Below are positions 49,091 through 58,900 of a stretch of 64,000 nucleotides of DNA, one piece after another. A model generated the notes under the pieces. It worked only from the letters and a program-made list of their open reading frames with translations. It was not told the origin of the DNA and did no database searches. The stretch spans positions 27,987 through 91,986 of the forward strand of contig JAJCYG010000042.1 of the NCBI GenBank assembly GCA_029263055.1, given 5' to 3'. Source of the DNA: Actinomycetes bacterium (GTDB lineage: Bacteria > Auribacterota > JAJCYG01). Numbering within the stretch: the stretch's first letter is position 1; each line of letters starts with the position of its first letter. The translations under genes were made by a program, and so were the position numbers.

Positions 49091-49113
49091 GAGTATGGTA
49101 AAGTATTAATGAC

Positions 49114-50331
49114 ATGAGAACAATTACCTGTTGGGTTACAGTTTTATTACTTTTTTGGTCTGTAGAAGCTACCTCCCAAACCTTATCTCAATATTACCAG
49201 CAAGAAAAAACATTGGATAACCAAGTGGTTCAAGCTTTGCGACTCTCGCTTGATCCTGTTCAACCTAATCTAGGTGGAATGAATGAGAAGTTTTTGGTGC
49301 GAGATCAATTAGGGCGAAGATGGTTGTTTAAATCGCATCAAAGCTCTCATCTGGATAATGTGAGTGTGATGGCCTCTGAAGTGGCGCGGTATATGAACGT
49401 GTCTGTTCCCCGTGCCTATATGTTGAGTTTGACTTTGAATGGAAAGTCTCGTCAGGGAACGTTAATGGAATGGATTGAAGAGGCCGTTAACATGGAAGAT
49501 TTTCTTCCTAATCAGCTCTCCAACAGTCAACTCGATCAACTTTTTAAACAGCAAATCCTCGATTATATCTTAGTGAATTACGATGTTCGACCTGATAATT
49601 TTATCTATCAAGAAAAGGTCAATCAAATATGGGGCATTGATAAAGACTTTGCCTTTGACTATTGGGATGAAGACCTGCCTTTAACACTTAATCCAGGAAT
49701 CGAGCTTTCGTATTTTGAGGATTATTATGTGGAGGCTTGGAAAAGTTATATTGAAACAGAAAAGCAAGTTAACTGGAATGAATTGTTAGAGCTCATTGCT
49801 TATGTTAATCAGATGGATGAATCTTTTCTAAGTTTAATGATTGAACCTGTTTTTAAGTTTAAACGAGTGAAAAAAAATGTGGGTGATTGGAATACCTTCC
49901 TTAAATATAAAGGAGAAATTCAAGATGCCTTTTATGTCTTTTATAAGGAGATAATTCAGAAAAAAGGGCTTCCTGTTGAGTTTCTTGTTTTTCCTGAATC
50001 AAATGACTATGCTCAAAAGGTTCGAGTGCAGGCTAAAGAGCGGATAGAACTAAGAAAAGAAGAATTAGCGCAGTTAAAAGCGGCGCAAAAAGGGGAGCAG
50101 CAAAAATTTGATTTGGTTATGAGTCTGAAGGCATGGCGATATGTTTTAGATAATGAAGATAAAGGTCCTCAAGTGATTTTAAAAGGATTAAATCGTATTT
50201 TAAGTCAAACAAAAGAGCCAAATGAGCGTGAAGCAGTGCAACTTTATATCAAACAAGTTCAAAGATGGGATCCTGTTAATCCAAGGGATTGGGATATGAA
50301 CTATGTGATTAAGTTTCCAAAATCGAATTAA
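49114..50331 (+). CDS. Secreted atypical protein/lipid kinase-like protein
   Basis: A 405-residue protein with a signal peptide (hydrophobic core at residues 7-16, likely cut near residue 20). The body carries a PI3/4-kinase/HipA/Fam20-type pattern. A beta strand ends in WLFK (K73, candidate ATP lysine). A helix holds SEVAR (E89, candidate partner). A catalytic-loop-like NYDVRPDNF follows (D157, N162), then GIDKDFAFDY (D176) as the metal-binding Asp, spaced like the D-x4-N and I-D-x-[DG]-x-[AG]-F of this fold. The N-terminal third and C-terminal helices are not recognised. It starts 23 bp after the giant gene stop, with only a weak ribosome site, so it is probably cotranscribed. A pseudokinase or a HipA-like fold without kinase activity is possible. 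Export of such a fold suggests a target in the envelope or outside (inference). Confidence 0.65.
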   Translation: MRTITCWVTVLLLFWSVEATSQTLSQYYQQEKTLDNQVVQALRLSLDPVQPNLGGMNEKFLVRDQLGRRWLFKSHQSSHLDNVSVMASEVARYMNVSVPRAYMLSLTLNGKSRQGTLMEWIEEAVNMEDFLPNQLSNSQLDQLFKQQILDYILVNYDVRPDNFIYQEKVNQIWGIDKDFAFDYWDEDLPLTLNPGIELSYFEDYYVEAWKSYIETEKQVNWNELLELIAYVNQMDESFLSLMIEPVFKFKRVKKNVGDWNTFLKYKGEIQDAFYVFYKEIIQKKGLPVEFLVFPESNDYAQKVRVQAKERIELRKEELAQLKAAQKGEQQKFDLVMSLKAWRYVLDNEDKGPQVILKGLNRILSQTKEPNEREAVQLYIKQVQRWDPVNPRDWDMNYVIKFPKSN

Positions 50332-50341
50332 AGGTAATCAG

Positions 50342-52021
50342 ATGCAGAAAACAGCAAAAGTATTTTTTCTATCATTTTTCTTAGCAATATTTGTTTTTAC
50401 AATGATTGCAGATGTCTTTGCCTCGCAACCACGTCGGTTTCGTCGTGCTGCGCCTACGGGTGTTGAAAATAAGGGAACGTTTGAGAAGAGACCTTTAGCT
50501 GAGGTTGACCCGTATGAAATTGTGATTCCTGAAGATGCGGGGCGGATTAAAGAGGTGTATAAAGCCCCAAATGCTAAGCAGGTGGTAGTCCATATTCAAG
50601 ATGCCCACTGTAATTATGAAGCGCAGAGCAATATTTCAAAGGTTGTGGAGCATTTGATTAAGAACTATGTGCTTAATTTGGCTGCGGTTGAAGGTTCTAC
50701 GGGTATGATTGATACGAGCCCATTCCGTAATATGCCCAATCAAGAATCTAAGGTTGAGGTGGCTGACTATTACATGAAGAAGGGGCGTGTGACTGGCCCT
50801 GAGTTTTTGTCGATTACGGGTCCTTATAATTTTACGATTTGGGGTATTGAAGATGAAGATATGTACCTCAATAACTATGATGCATTTTTAAAGACTATTA
50901 AGTTTCAAACTGAGATGGAGAAGTATTGTGCTGAGTTAAAGCTGGTGATCGATACACTCAAGGCACGTCTCTATAACAAGGAACTCAAAGAGTTTGATAA
51001 TCGTCTTGTTTCCTTTACAGATAAGTTTGAATCGTTTACTGAGTATGCTGATTTTCTAGAAGAGAACGCACGTAGTCATAAGATTAATTTGCGCAAATAC
51101 ACGAACTTTGTGGCTCAAATTAAAGCCAAGTACCTTGAAAAGAAGATTAATTTTGACAAGGTGGATAAAGAACGGGCTAAGTTAGTTGATGAATTAGGAA
51201 AAGTGTTAGAGAAAGATGTTCTTTCTGATTTGGTTGTGAAGTCATTGTCTTATCGTTTAGCTAAAATTTCTTCAGATGATTATTATGAGTATTTGACCCA
51301 AGTGGTGGAAGAGGCTGAATTTGATTTAGCGGCATTTCCTAATTTAAAACGTTATATTGACTACTCAAAGGCATTTCACTCTATTGATTCGTTTCACCTG
51401 TTATTAGAGGCTGAGAAGATTGAAGATGATATTAAGAATAAGCTCTTTACAGGTAAAGATCAAAGAGAACTAGATCGTCTTGCTAAGCATTTACGAATCA
51501 TGACTCAAATGTATGCTCTGGAACTCTCCAAAGAAGATGTGAAGTACTATAATAAGAACAAGAAAGATTTTTCACTTAAGACTTTTACCAAGTTTATTGA
51601 TAAACACGCACCTAAGAACAAACTCTTTTTTACGATCCAACCAGGGCCTAAGATCAAAGCCGCTAAAAAATATGTACCTGCCATGGAAGCTTTTTCTGAT
51701 GGGATTGAGGCGCTCGACACAAACCGAACCGTGGTGGAAGATTTTTATAAATATGCGATGATCCGTGATAATGTGCTTGTTAAAAATACCTTAAAGAAGC
51801 TCAATGATTCTAATGAAACATCATGTGTGATGGTCACAGGGGGTTTTCATACCACAGGTGTGACCCAACAACTCAAAGAAAAGGGCATCTCATACTTAGT
51901 CATCTCACCCCGCATTACAGCAGATGACCCAGGCAACCCTTACATTGACGTGATGACAAGCCAACAAAACTCATTCCAAAACATCCTAACCGGCTTCGAA
52001 TCCGGCGAAGTCCCCGAATAA
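50342..52021 (+). CDS. Exported protein with TraB/Tiki/ChaN-like (EreA-ChaN fold) motifs
   Basis: A 559-residue protein with an N-terminal signal peptide (hydrophobic residues 8-26, Phe-Ala before a possible cut at 27/28). After a basic linker comes a strand with HIQDAHCNYEAQ (H84, D87, H89, E93). A strand with AAVEGSTG (E117) follows, and near the C-terminus a strand ending in TGGFHTTG (G500-H503). The paired His/Glu motifs and the late G-x-x-H resemble the TraB/Tiki/PrgY/EreA/ChaN superfamily, whose members include membrane-linked metalloproteases, haem-binding lipoproteins and esterases. The long Lys/Glu-rich helical middle (about 190-440) is larger than in those families. It lies 10 bp after the kinase-like gene with an AAAGG ribosome site. 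Its last ~40 codons are unusually C-ending. The superfamily call is motif-based and tentative. Confidence 0.55.
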   Translation: MQKTAKVFFLSFFLAIFVFTMIADVFASQPRRFRRAAPTGVENKGTFEKRPLAEVDPYEIVIPEDAGRIKEVYKAPNAKQVVVHIQDAHCNYEAQSNISKVVEHLIKNYVLNLAAVEGSTGMIDTSPFRNMPNQESKVEVADYYMKKGRVTGPEFLSITGPYNFTIWGIEDEDMYLNNYDAFLKTIKFQTEMEKYCAELKLVIDTLKARLYNKELKEFDNRLVSFTDKFESFTEYADFLEENARSHKINLRKYTNFVAQIKAKYLEKKINFDKVDKERAKLVDELGKVLEKDVLSDLVVKSLSYRLAKISSDDYYEYLTQVVEEAEFDLAAFPNLKRYIDYSKAFHSIDSFHLLLEAEKIEDDIKNKLFTGKDQRELDRLAKHLRIMTQMYALELSKEDVKYYNKNKKDFSLKTFTKFIDKHAPKNKLFFTIQPGPKIKAAKKYVPAMEAFSDGIEALDTNRTVVEDFYKYAMIRDNVLVKNTLKKLNDSNETSCVMVTGGFHTTGVTQQLKEKGISYLVISPRITADDPGNPYIDVMTSQQNSFQNILTGFESGEVPE

Positions 52022-52051
52022 CCTTTATTCTTTATTTTTAGGGCACACTGC

Positions 52052-52271
52052 GTGTCGAAATGTTTCCACAAAGGACCGCTGCGTAAGCAACTTGCCGCCC
52101 GGCAAGTCACTTACTCCACTCATACTCGGATCCACACCCAGAAAAAGTTGCCTTCTTAGGCAGGGTCTCCCTCCGGCTCCGCTTCGCTGCGCCTACACGA
52201 GCCCCTGTCGGAAGGCAACTTTCTCTGGGCCCCTGTCTCCTCAGATGCCCTTTGTGGAAACATTTCGACAC
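52052..52271. repeat. Large nested palindrome 1 in the convergent intergenic gap
   Basis: Outer arms 52052-52074 and 52249-52271 are perfect 23-base inverted complements. Inner arms 52137-52155 and 52211-52229 pair with one mismatch in 19. A small hairpin (CTTGCC / GGCAAG, 52091-52106) sits on the left shoulder. The centre is GC-rich, unlike the flanking DNA. It could act as a two-way transcription terminator, a structured RNA or a mobile snap-back element. The 30 bases before it (52022-52051) are T/A-rich. Confidence 0.85.
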
Positions 52272-52301
52272 TCCGTTTATCAAATAACTTGTAACCACGT
52301 A

Positions 52302-52557
52302 AAAATAATCTAAAAGATGTCTCACCCGAACCTTCAAGGAATTTGTCGCAAAGACGGAGCAAAAAATGTGAGGGAAAGAGCAAGACTGGTGTCTGAGCGG
52401 AGCCTCGCGCCGAATGTGCGTCTGCCAAGGGGGGCTTTAGCCCTCTGGCAGAAAGCCATTCGGACCAGAGGCGCAGTGAGTTCATTCTTGCCCTCACATT
52501 TTTTGCGCAGTCTGCTACAAATTCCGGGTGAGGGGAAGACATCTTTTAGATTATTTT
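52302..52557. repeat. Large nested palindrome 2 in the convergent intergenic gap
   Basis: Outer arms 52302-52322 and 52537-52557 are perfect 21-base inverted complements. Middle arms 52359-52374 and 52491-52506 are perfect 16-base complements. Inner pairs are CCGAATG/CATTCGG (52410-52416, 52457-52463), TCTGCCA/TGGCAGA (52421-52427, 52446-52452) and an apex GGGCT/AGCCC (52432-52436, 52439-52443). Bulges separate the levels. The whole unit can fold as one ~256-base cruciform or RNA hairpin. Its arms are unrelated to those of palindrome 1. Small open frames across both are by-products of the symmetry. Confidence 0.85.
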
Positions 52558-52582
52558 GGCACTGGCTGATAGAACGTTTAAA

Positions 52583-55500
52583 TTATTCGACGGCTTTGAT
52601 TTGTTTGACGTCTTCGAAGACCATGTAGACGCTGGGGATCACGAAGAGGGTGAGGATGGTGGAGCTGGCCATGCCGCCGATGACGGTGATGGCGAGTGGG
52701 GCCCATAGATTAGCACCTTCACTTTTATCTAGAGCAGTAGGTAGAAAACCAAGAATGGTGGTCATGGCAGTCATCATAATAGGGCGTAAGCGGTCTTGGC
52801 CGCCATGAAGCACGGAACGGATTAAGCTGTGGCCCTGGCTTTGTAGCAGATTGATATGGTCCACGAGCATAATCGCATTGTTCACCACAATCCCAACAAG
52901 CATGATGGACCCAATCAAAACCCCCATACTGATACTTTTGCCCATGTAGTCGAGAGCATAGATCGCTCCAATTAAGGCAAGAGGAACCGTGATCATAATA
53001 ATAAAAGGTTGGTAATACGATTCAAAGAAGCAGGCTAAGACCATATAGACCAACACAGCGGTTAAGAGAAGGGCAATACTTAACTGCCTACGGTTTTCTT
53101 GGTTCTTACGAAAGTTGCCGCCAAATTCAAAATAGTAATCTTTAGGAAACTCAATTTCTTTTAACACTTCTGAAGAACGCTCAATGGCAAGTTGCATGGG
53201 AATTTTTTCAACACTGGCACTAATTTGAATCATGCGTGATTTGTTTTGGCGCCAGATTTCGCTAGGGCCTAGACCGGGTTTGAAATCAGCTATTTGATCA
53301 AGAAAGATCACTTTTTTGCCTGGAGTGACAAGCGTCAGAGTGCGCAAATCGCGCAAGCTTTTGCGGTATTTTTCGTCAAGGCGACCGAGTGTTTCAATTT
53401 CACGCGCCTTATAACGAAAAGCAGTCGCACGCAAACCACGCATATGAGCATGCAAGATATCAGCTACATCTTTAAGTGAAAACCCAAACATCGCAATCTT
53501 CTTTTTGTCAGGGTGAATCCGCATTTCAGGGCGACCTTCAGTGATACGAATCTTAGTATCTGCCAATCCTTTAACTTCACCCACTTTTTCAGCAATGGTA
53601 TAGGCAAGATCACGTAATTTGCTGTAGTCATATCCATAAACATTGACAATCACTTCTTTGCCGCCTGATTCTTGAGCTTGAGAAAAATAGATAAACGAAT
53701 CCTCTGCTTTACCGAGCTCTTTTACCTTGGGACGGAGCGATTCAATCACTTCTTCAGTCCCACGTGTCCGTTCTTCAAAAGGAACAAGCTTCACATAGAC
53801 CTTAGAAGACCATCCTTCAACCCGTGACTGCACGGTTTTGATTTCAGGAACTGTTTCAAGCAAATCTTCAACTTGTTTCACAACCACATCAGACACATCA
53901 AGCTTGGCTCCATCAGGAAGTTCGACAAAGATCGTAAATTTTCCTTGCTCAGCGTCTGCATCAAACTCTTTCTTAATCTGAGATGATTTTTGGACTGAGG
54001 CAGCAAGCAAGATCACAATCCCAATCAAAAAGAGATAGCGGTAACGCAAAAACCCCGCTGAGTGTTGACGGTAGTTAACAAAAAGCTCCACAAATAAAAA
54101 TGCCGCAAAAACCAGAATAAGAACCCAAAGTAATGTTGACGGCAAATAGAGCCGTGCAAAAATAGTTCCGAGTAAAAAGGGAAGATGGAGTAATAAGTGA
54201 TAACAGGTCCGACGTTCTAAAAGAGGGAAAGGAACTTTTTTAGAATGAGGATAAGCTTGTTTGAGCCAGGCTAAGAGAGTGATGAATGCATAAGCAGTAA
54301 AAAGAGTTTTTTGAATGGTAATGCTAAATAATAAAAAGAGCGTAACAACTAAGATCAACCCTTTTTGATGGGCAAAAAAATCAAAGATTACTTTTAAGAT
54401 GTGCATCACTTCTTCAAGTTCAGGGTGCTTCTTAGCAAAATCACGTTTGCTGACTTTAGGTTTAGGTTTGATTTTAGAAGCCAGTAGAGGCACAAATGAA
54501 ATAGCCACCACTAAGGAAGCAACCAAAGAGCAGCTCACTGTAAAAGCCAAACCTTCATAGAGCATTCTGATCTCAGGGTTCACAAAAATAATGGGGATAA
54601 AGACAACCAAAAGGGTGAGGGTCGAGCTGACAATAGCCAGCATCATCTCATCAGCTCCTTCAATGGAGGCATTCTTGGCATCAAGCCCTTTTTCCTTTTT
54701 CTTAAAAATATTTTCTACCACCACCACAGAGTTATCAGTCAGCATCCCCACACCCAAGGCGAGTCCAGATAAAGTCATCACATTGATTGTGATTCCAAGG
54801 GAGCCCATTCCAATAAAGGTCATTAACACAGAAATAGGGATGGCAATAATCACCACCATCGTGGTTTTAAAGTCGCGTAAAAAGCAGAAGAGAACCACAA
54901 AAGCTAAAAAGGCACCAAATTTCAATTGGGTTTGGACTGTGTGTATGGCATCTAAAATAAATTCGGCTTGGTTTGAAATCACTAAAATCCGAACATCATT
55001 GGGAAGGGCGTCACGAACAGTGTCCAAGATTCCAAGCACACCTGTGGCCGTCGAAACAGTATTGGCTGTACTTTCTCGTTGTAAATAAAGAGAAACCACT
55101 GATTGTTTATCGACTCGAGAATAGTTTTCAGGATCTAAAAACGAATCAGAAACTTTGGAAATATCGTTGAGTCGAATCAGTGCGGAATCAGGAGTGACTT
55201 TAATAATGGTCTCTTCTAATTCTCGCAATGTTTGAAAGCTACCAATGGTTCGTATGCCTTGTTTTTCGTTTCCTTTGGTTTTGACTTCACCGACCTGCAG
55301 GTTGAGATTTGAATTACCAATTTTATCAATGGCACTTCGAATATCTATTTCATAGGCCTCTAAGCGGGCGAGGTTAAAATCAACAATAATCTTTTGTTCA
55401 CGGCCTCCTCCAATTTCAACATTAGCCACACCTGGTACCCGTAACAGCTTGTCTTTCACAGATGCTTCAACCAGTTTACGTAATGTCTCAGGTGTTTGAT

Positions 55501-55948
55501 TGTCACTTAAAGCAGTTACCGCTAAGATCATGACAGGTACATCTGATTCTTCATACTTGGCAATGACTTCTTTTTCACGATCTTTTGGGAGTTTGTTTTT
55601 AATCGCATCAAACTTATTCTTGATTTCCACAAAGGCGTTGTCCATGTTGTGGCCTGGTTTGAAACGAAGCACCACCGTACATTTTCCTTTTTCTGAGGTG
55701 GAAGTGATCCCTTGCATCCCGGTTACAGTACTTAAACCATCTTCAATAATACGTGTGTAAAGGTTTTCCACTTCAGTAGGAGGCATGCCTCCGCGAATCC
55801 CTTGGATCACCGTAATTTTTTTAGGGGAGACATTGGGCATTAACTCAACAGGAAGGCTTTTTAAAGAAATAATTCCAATTAAAAAAACGGCAAAGAAAAT
55901 CATGAGCATTGTGATGGGGCGGTAAATCGAAAATGCTGATATTTTCAT
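52583..55948 (-). CDS. RND efflux permease (second of a tandem pair) with extra membrane segments
   Basis: A 1121-residue inner-membrane pump of the AcrB/HAE type. It has a first membrane helix at residues ~11-30, a porter region, and TM4 with GVGMLTDNSVVVVEN, where the TDN stands for AcrB D407-D408. TM10 has GIVVNNAIML, where the AcrB Lys940 position is Asn. Between TM6 and TM7 (residues ~503-650) the chain carries about 75 extra residues with three or so hydrophobic segments, beyond the usual 12 helices. It starts 7 bp after the first permease, and its ribosome site GAGG overlaps that gene's stop, so the two are translationally coupled. A heteromeric pump like MdtB-MdtC is plausible. The last ~35 codons are almost all C-ending. 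Substrate unknown. Confidence 0.93.
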   Translation of the reverse strand: MKISAFSIYRPITMLMIFFAVFLIGIISLKSLPVELMPNVSPKKITVIQGIRGGMPPTEVENLYTRIIEDGLSTVTGMQGITSTSEKGKCTVVLRFKPGHNMDNAFVEIKNKFDAIKNKLPKDREKEVIAKYEESDVPVMILAVTALSDNQTPETLRKLVEASVKDKLLRVPGVANVEIGGGREQKIIVDFNLARLEAYEIDIRSAIDKIGNSNLNLQVGEVKTKGNEKQGIRTIGSFQTLRELEETIIKVTPDSALIRLNDISKVSDSFLDPENYSRVDKQSVVSLYLQRESTANTVSTATGVLGILDTVRDALPNDVRILVISNQAEFILDAIHTVQTQLKFGAFLAFVVLFCFLRDFKTTMVVIIAIPISVLMTFIGMGSLGITINVMTLSGLALGVGMLTDNSVVVVENIFKKKEKGLDAKNASIEGADEMMLAIVSSTLTLLVVFIPIIFVNPEIRMLYEGLAFTVSCSLVASLVVAISFVPLLASKIKPKPKVSKRDFAKKHPELEEVMHILKVIFDFFAHQKGLILVVTLFLLFSITIQKTLFTAYAFITLLAWLKQAYPHSKKVPFPLLERRTCYHLLLHLPFLLGTIFARLYLPSTLLWVLILVFAAFLFVELFVNYRQHSAGFLRYRYLFLIGIVILLAASVQKSSQIKKEFDADAEQGKFTIFVELPDGAKLDVSDVVVKQVEDLLETVPEIKTVQSRVEGWSSKVYVKLVPFEERTRGTEEVIESLRPKVKELGKAEDSFIYFSQAQESGGKEVIVNVYGYDYSKLRDLAYTIAEKVGEVKGLADTKIRITEGRPEMRIHPDKKKIAMFGFSLKDVADILHAHMRGLRATAFRYKAREIETLGRLDEKYRKSLRDLRTLTLVTPGKKVIFLDQIADFKPGLGPSEIWRQNKSRMIQISASVEKIPMQLAIERSSEVLKEIEFPKDYYFEFGGNFRKNQENRRQLSIALLLTAVLVYMVLACFFESYYQPFIIMITVPLALIGAIYALDYMGKSISMGVLIGSIMLVGIVVNNAIMLVDHINLLQSQGHSLIRSVLHGGQDRLRPIMMTAMTTILGFLPTALDKSEGANLWAPLAITVIGGMASSTILTLFVIPSVYMVFEDVKQIKAVE

Positions 55949-55955
55949 ATTTACC

Positions 55956-58900
55956 TCACGATTTGCTCAAAAGCTCTGAGAGGTTCATCCGACGTGTTTT
56001 CATTTTGGATTTGATCTGTTCGCTGGCTAAATAAAGCACGGGGATCACGACTAAGGTTAAAAAGGTAGAGGTGATAATTCCACCCATGATCACACGGGCC
56101 ATAGGGGCTTGTAATTGAGCGCCTTCGCCAATCCCTAATGAAAGGGGCATCAAACCAAACACCGTTGTAAAAGCAGTCATCAAAATAGGGCGTAAACGAA
56201 TTTTACTGGCTCGAACCACAGCTTCGTGCAAAACCATTCCCTCTGCACGCAAATCATTCATATATTGAATGAGCACAATCCCATTGTTCACAATCAAACC
56301 ACCTAAGATAATCACACCTAATAAGGCCATCACGCTTAAAGCTGTTCCCGTTAAGATTAAAGTGAGGGCAACCCCAATTAATGAGAGAGGAACGGTGAAC
56401 ATAATGATAAAAGGTTGGAGTAAGGACTCAAATTGAGAAGCCATGATCATGTAAATCAAAATAATTGAAAGAATAATGGCAAAGATCACACTTTGAAAAG
56501 AACGTTTGACTTCCTCTGCATCTCCACCCATTTTAACGGTATAGTTGTCAGGAAGGGTGAGGGTGCTAATAAAGGTATTTATTTTTTCAACCAGTTCTTT
56601 TTTGCTCGCATCTTTTGTTTTATCAACGCTAACAGTGATAACTCGTTGTCTCTCTTTACGATCAATCCGACTGGGTCCTTTACCAAAAGTAAGGGTGGCG
56701 AGTTCGTTTAAAGGGACAGGTTGGTCCAGTTGACTGGAATAAATATAAATCCCTCGTAAGCCACTCACACTGTTTCGATCTTCTTCTTGTAAACGCACAA
56801 GAATGTCATATTCATTTCCTTCTTCTTTAAATTTTGAAGAGACAATGCCGCGAATACAGAGTAAGGCTGTTTCTGAAATATCTTTAGTTGATAAGTTATA
56901 AAGAGCCGCTTTATCTTTTCTGATATTGATTTTTGTTTCTGGAGAGGGTTGAGATAAAGAGTTCTTTACATAAACCACTTCAGGGTAAGTGCGAACTTCT
57001 TCTTCAATCTGTTGGATCAGGCCTTTTAAAATAGGGTAGTCGAGTCCTAAGAGTTCAACCGCAGCATCGCCTGTTGCTTCACCCATGACAAAATCACTTT
57101 CTGTGGCCACATACCCGACATCTGTTGTTGAAGGAATTCCTAGTTGCTCCACTTTATTGCGCAATAAGGCGATAAAATCAGAGGAGGTCATGTCTCTTTT
57201 TTTCTTTAAATTAACTAAAATGCGTCCTTGATGAGAACCTAAGGTTTCGACGCTGCCCGAGCCACTAGAGTCACGACTTGATCCTACAGAGACGTTCACA
57301 TTTTTAACCACCTTTTGTTCTAAGATCAACGTTTCTATTGCTCGAACTGTTTTGTTCGTGATTTCAAGACGGGTTCCTGTAAGCATTGTGATGTTAATAG
57401 TAATTTGTCCTTGGTCAACTTTAGGGAGCACTTCTTTTTCAATAAGAGGAAAAATGAAGAGAGAACTAAAAAATATCATTGCCACATAAAGCATTCCTTT
57501 TTTTCGATTAGCTAAAAACCAATCTAAAATTCTAGAGTAATAGGTGTTGATGGTGGTGAGCATGATGTCTGCACCCTTAAAAAACTTAGAGGAGTGTTCT
57601 TTTTCTGGTTTGGCTTTCATGGTTAATCTTGGGATCCAGGTAATAGCCACCATGTAAGAGGCAATTAAAATAAAGGTAACCGTTAAAGCCAGTTCACGGA
57701 AAAGTTGACCGGCAATCCCAATAATAAAGACCATGGGTAAAAAGACAGCCACACTGGTTAAAGTTGAAGAGAAGACAGCACTTGAAACTTCTGAAGCCCC
57801 ATCAATAGAGGCTTTTCTAGCCTCTTCTTTAAGGGTGTTGGTGTGCCTTGAAATATTCTCCACCACCACAATCCCAGCGTCGACTAACATCCCTATCCCC
57901 ATGGCCAGACCTCCCATGGAGAGCATGTTGAGCGAGATGCCCATAAAATACATACAGATTAAAGTAATGAGCAAACAGAGGGGGATGGTGGTAGCAACAA
58001 CCACAGACTTACGCACATCTTTTAAGAAAAAGAGCAAGACAATAAAAGCAAGGACTCCACCTTGCCAAGCCGCATTAGCCACACTCACAATAGAGTTTTT
58101 AATAAAGACCCCTTGGTTGTAAACAATCTCAACATTCATTCCTTTTGGAAGAGCTTGTTCAATAACTTTCATTTGGTCTAAGACTAAGTTCGCGGTTTTT
58201 ATGGTATTGGCATCGGCTTGCTTTTGAATGGCGATTGAAATATTAGCTTTTCCATTATAACGAGAGTGACTGGTCTTTTCTTTAAAATCATCTCTAACCA
58301 AAGCCACATCAGAGAGCAAAATCATCGGTTTGTATTTTGTGGTTGTTTTCAGTTCGCGGCGTTTATCAATATCATCACGGCGATTCTGTTTTTTCTCTTC
58401 TTCATCTTCTTTTTTTATCAAATCAAGAGAGACTACTGTATTTCTTACATCATCAATCGTTTCGTATTCTCCAATGGTTCGAATCAAGTATTCATAAAAT
58501 TTTTCTTTGGTGGTTCCTGCAGGATAATTGAGATTGGAGTTACTTATAGCGTCGGAAACAGAGAGAATATCTATTTTTGTGGCAGCCAATCTGCCTTTAT
58601 CAATTTCAACCAAAATTTGGCGTTCTAAACCTCCACTAATTGAAGCAGAAGCCACACCATCTAGTTTTTCCAGCTTATCCTTAATCACTTTTCGAGAGTA
58701 ACGTAGCAAGTCTTCTTGGGGGAGAGTCCCTGTGACTGAAAAGACTAAAATAGGTTTTTCATAAGGATTAAATTTAAGCACAAGAGGTTCTTCACTATCA
58801 CGTGGAAGTTGTTCTTTAACCAAGTCAATCTTTTGGCTTAGCTCAAGCGAGGACTTGTCAATATCTGTACCCCAACTAAATTCCACGGTAATAATTGAAA

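Noticed and set aside
2..49090. Several genes artificially joined by assembly error
   Set aside because: Reading frame, codon style and absence of Cys hold throughout and I saw no abrupt break. Raw reads would still be needed to exclude it fully.
52092..52628. Several overlapping open frames of 70-130 codons on both strands across the palindromes
   Set aside because: They follow from the inverted-repeat symmetry and local GC-rich sequence, have no convincing ribosome site, and their translations are Arg/Ser/Pro-rich without domain character.
54591..55088. A 165-codon plus-strand frame opposite the second RND permease
   Set aside because: It is antisense to a conserved membrane and porter region and shows no start context or family resemblance.
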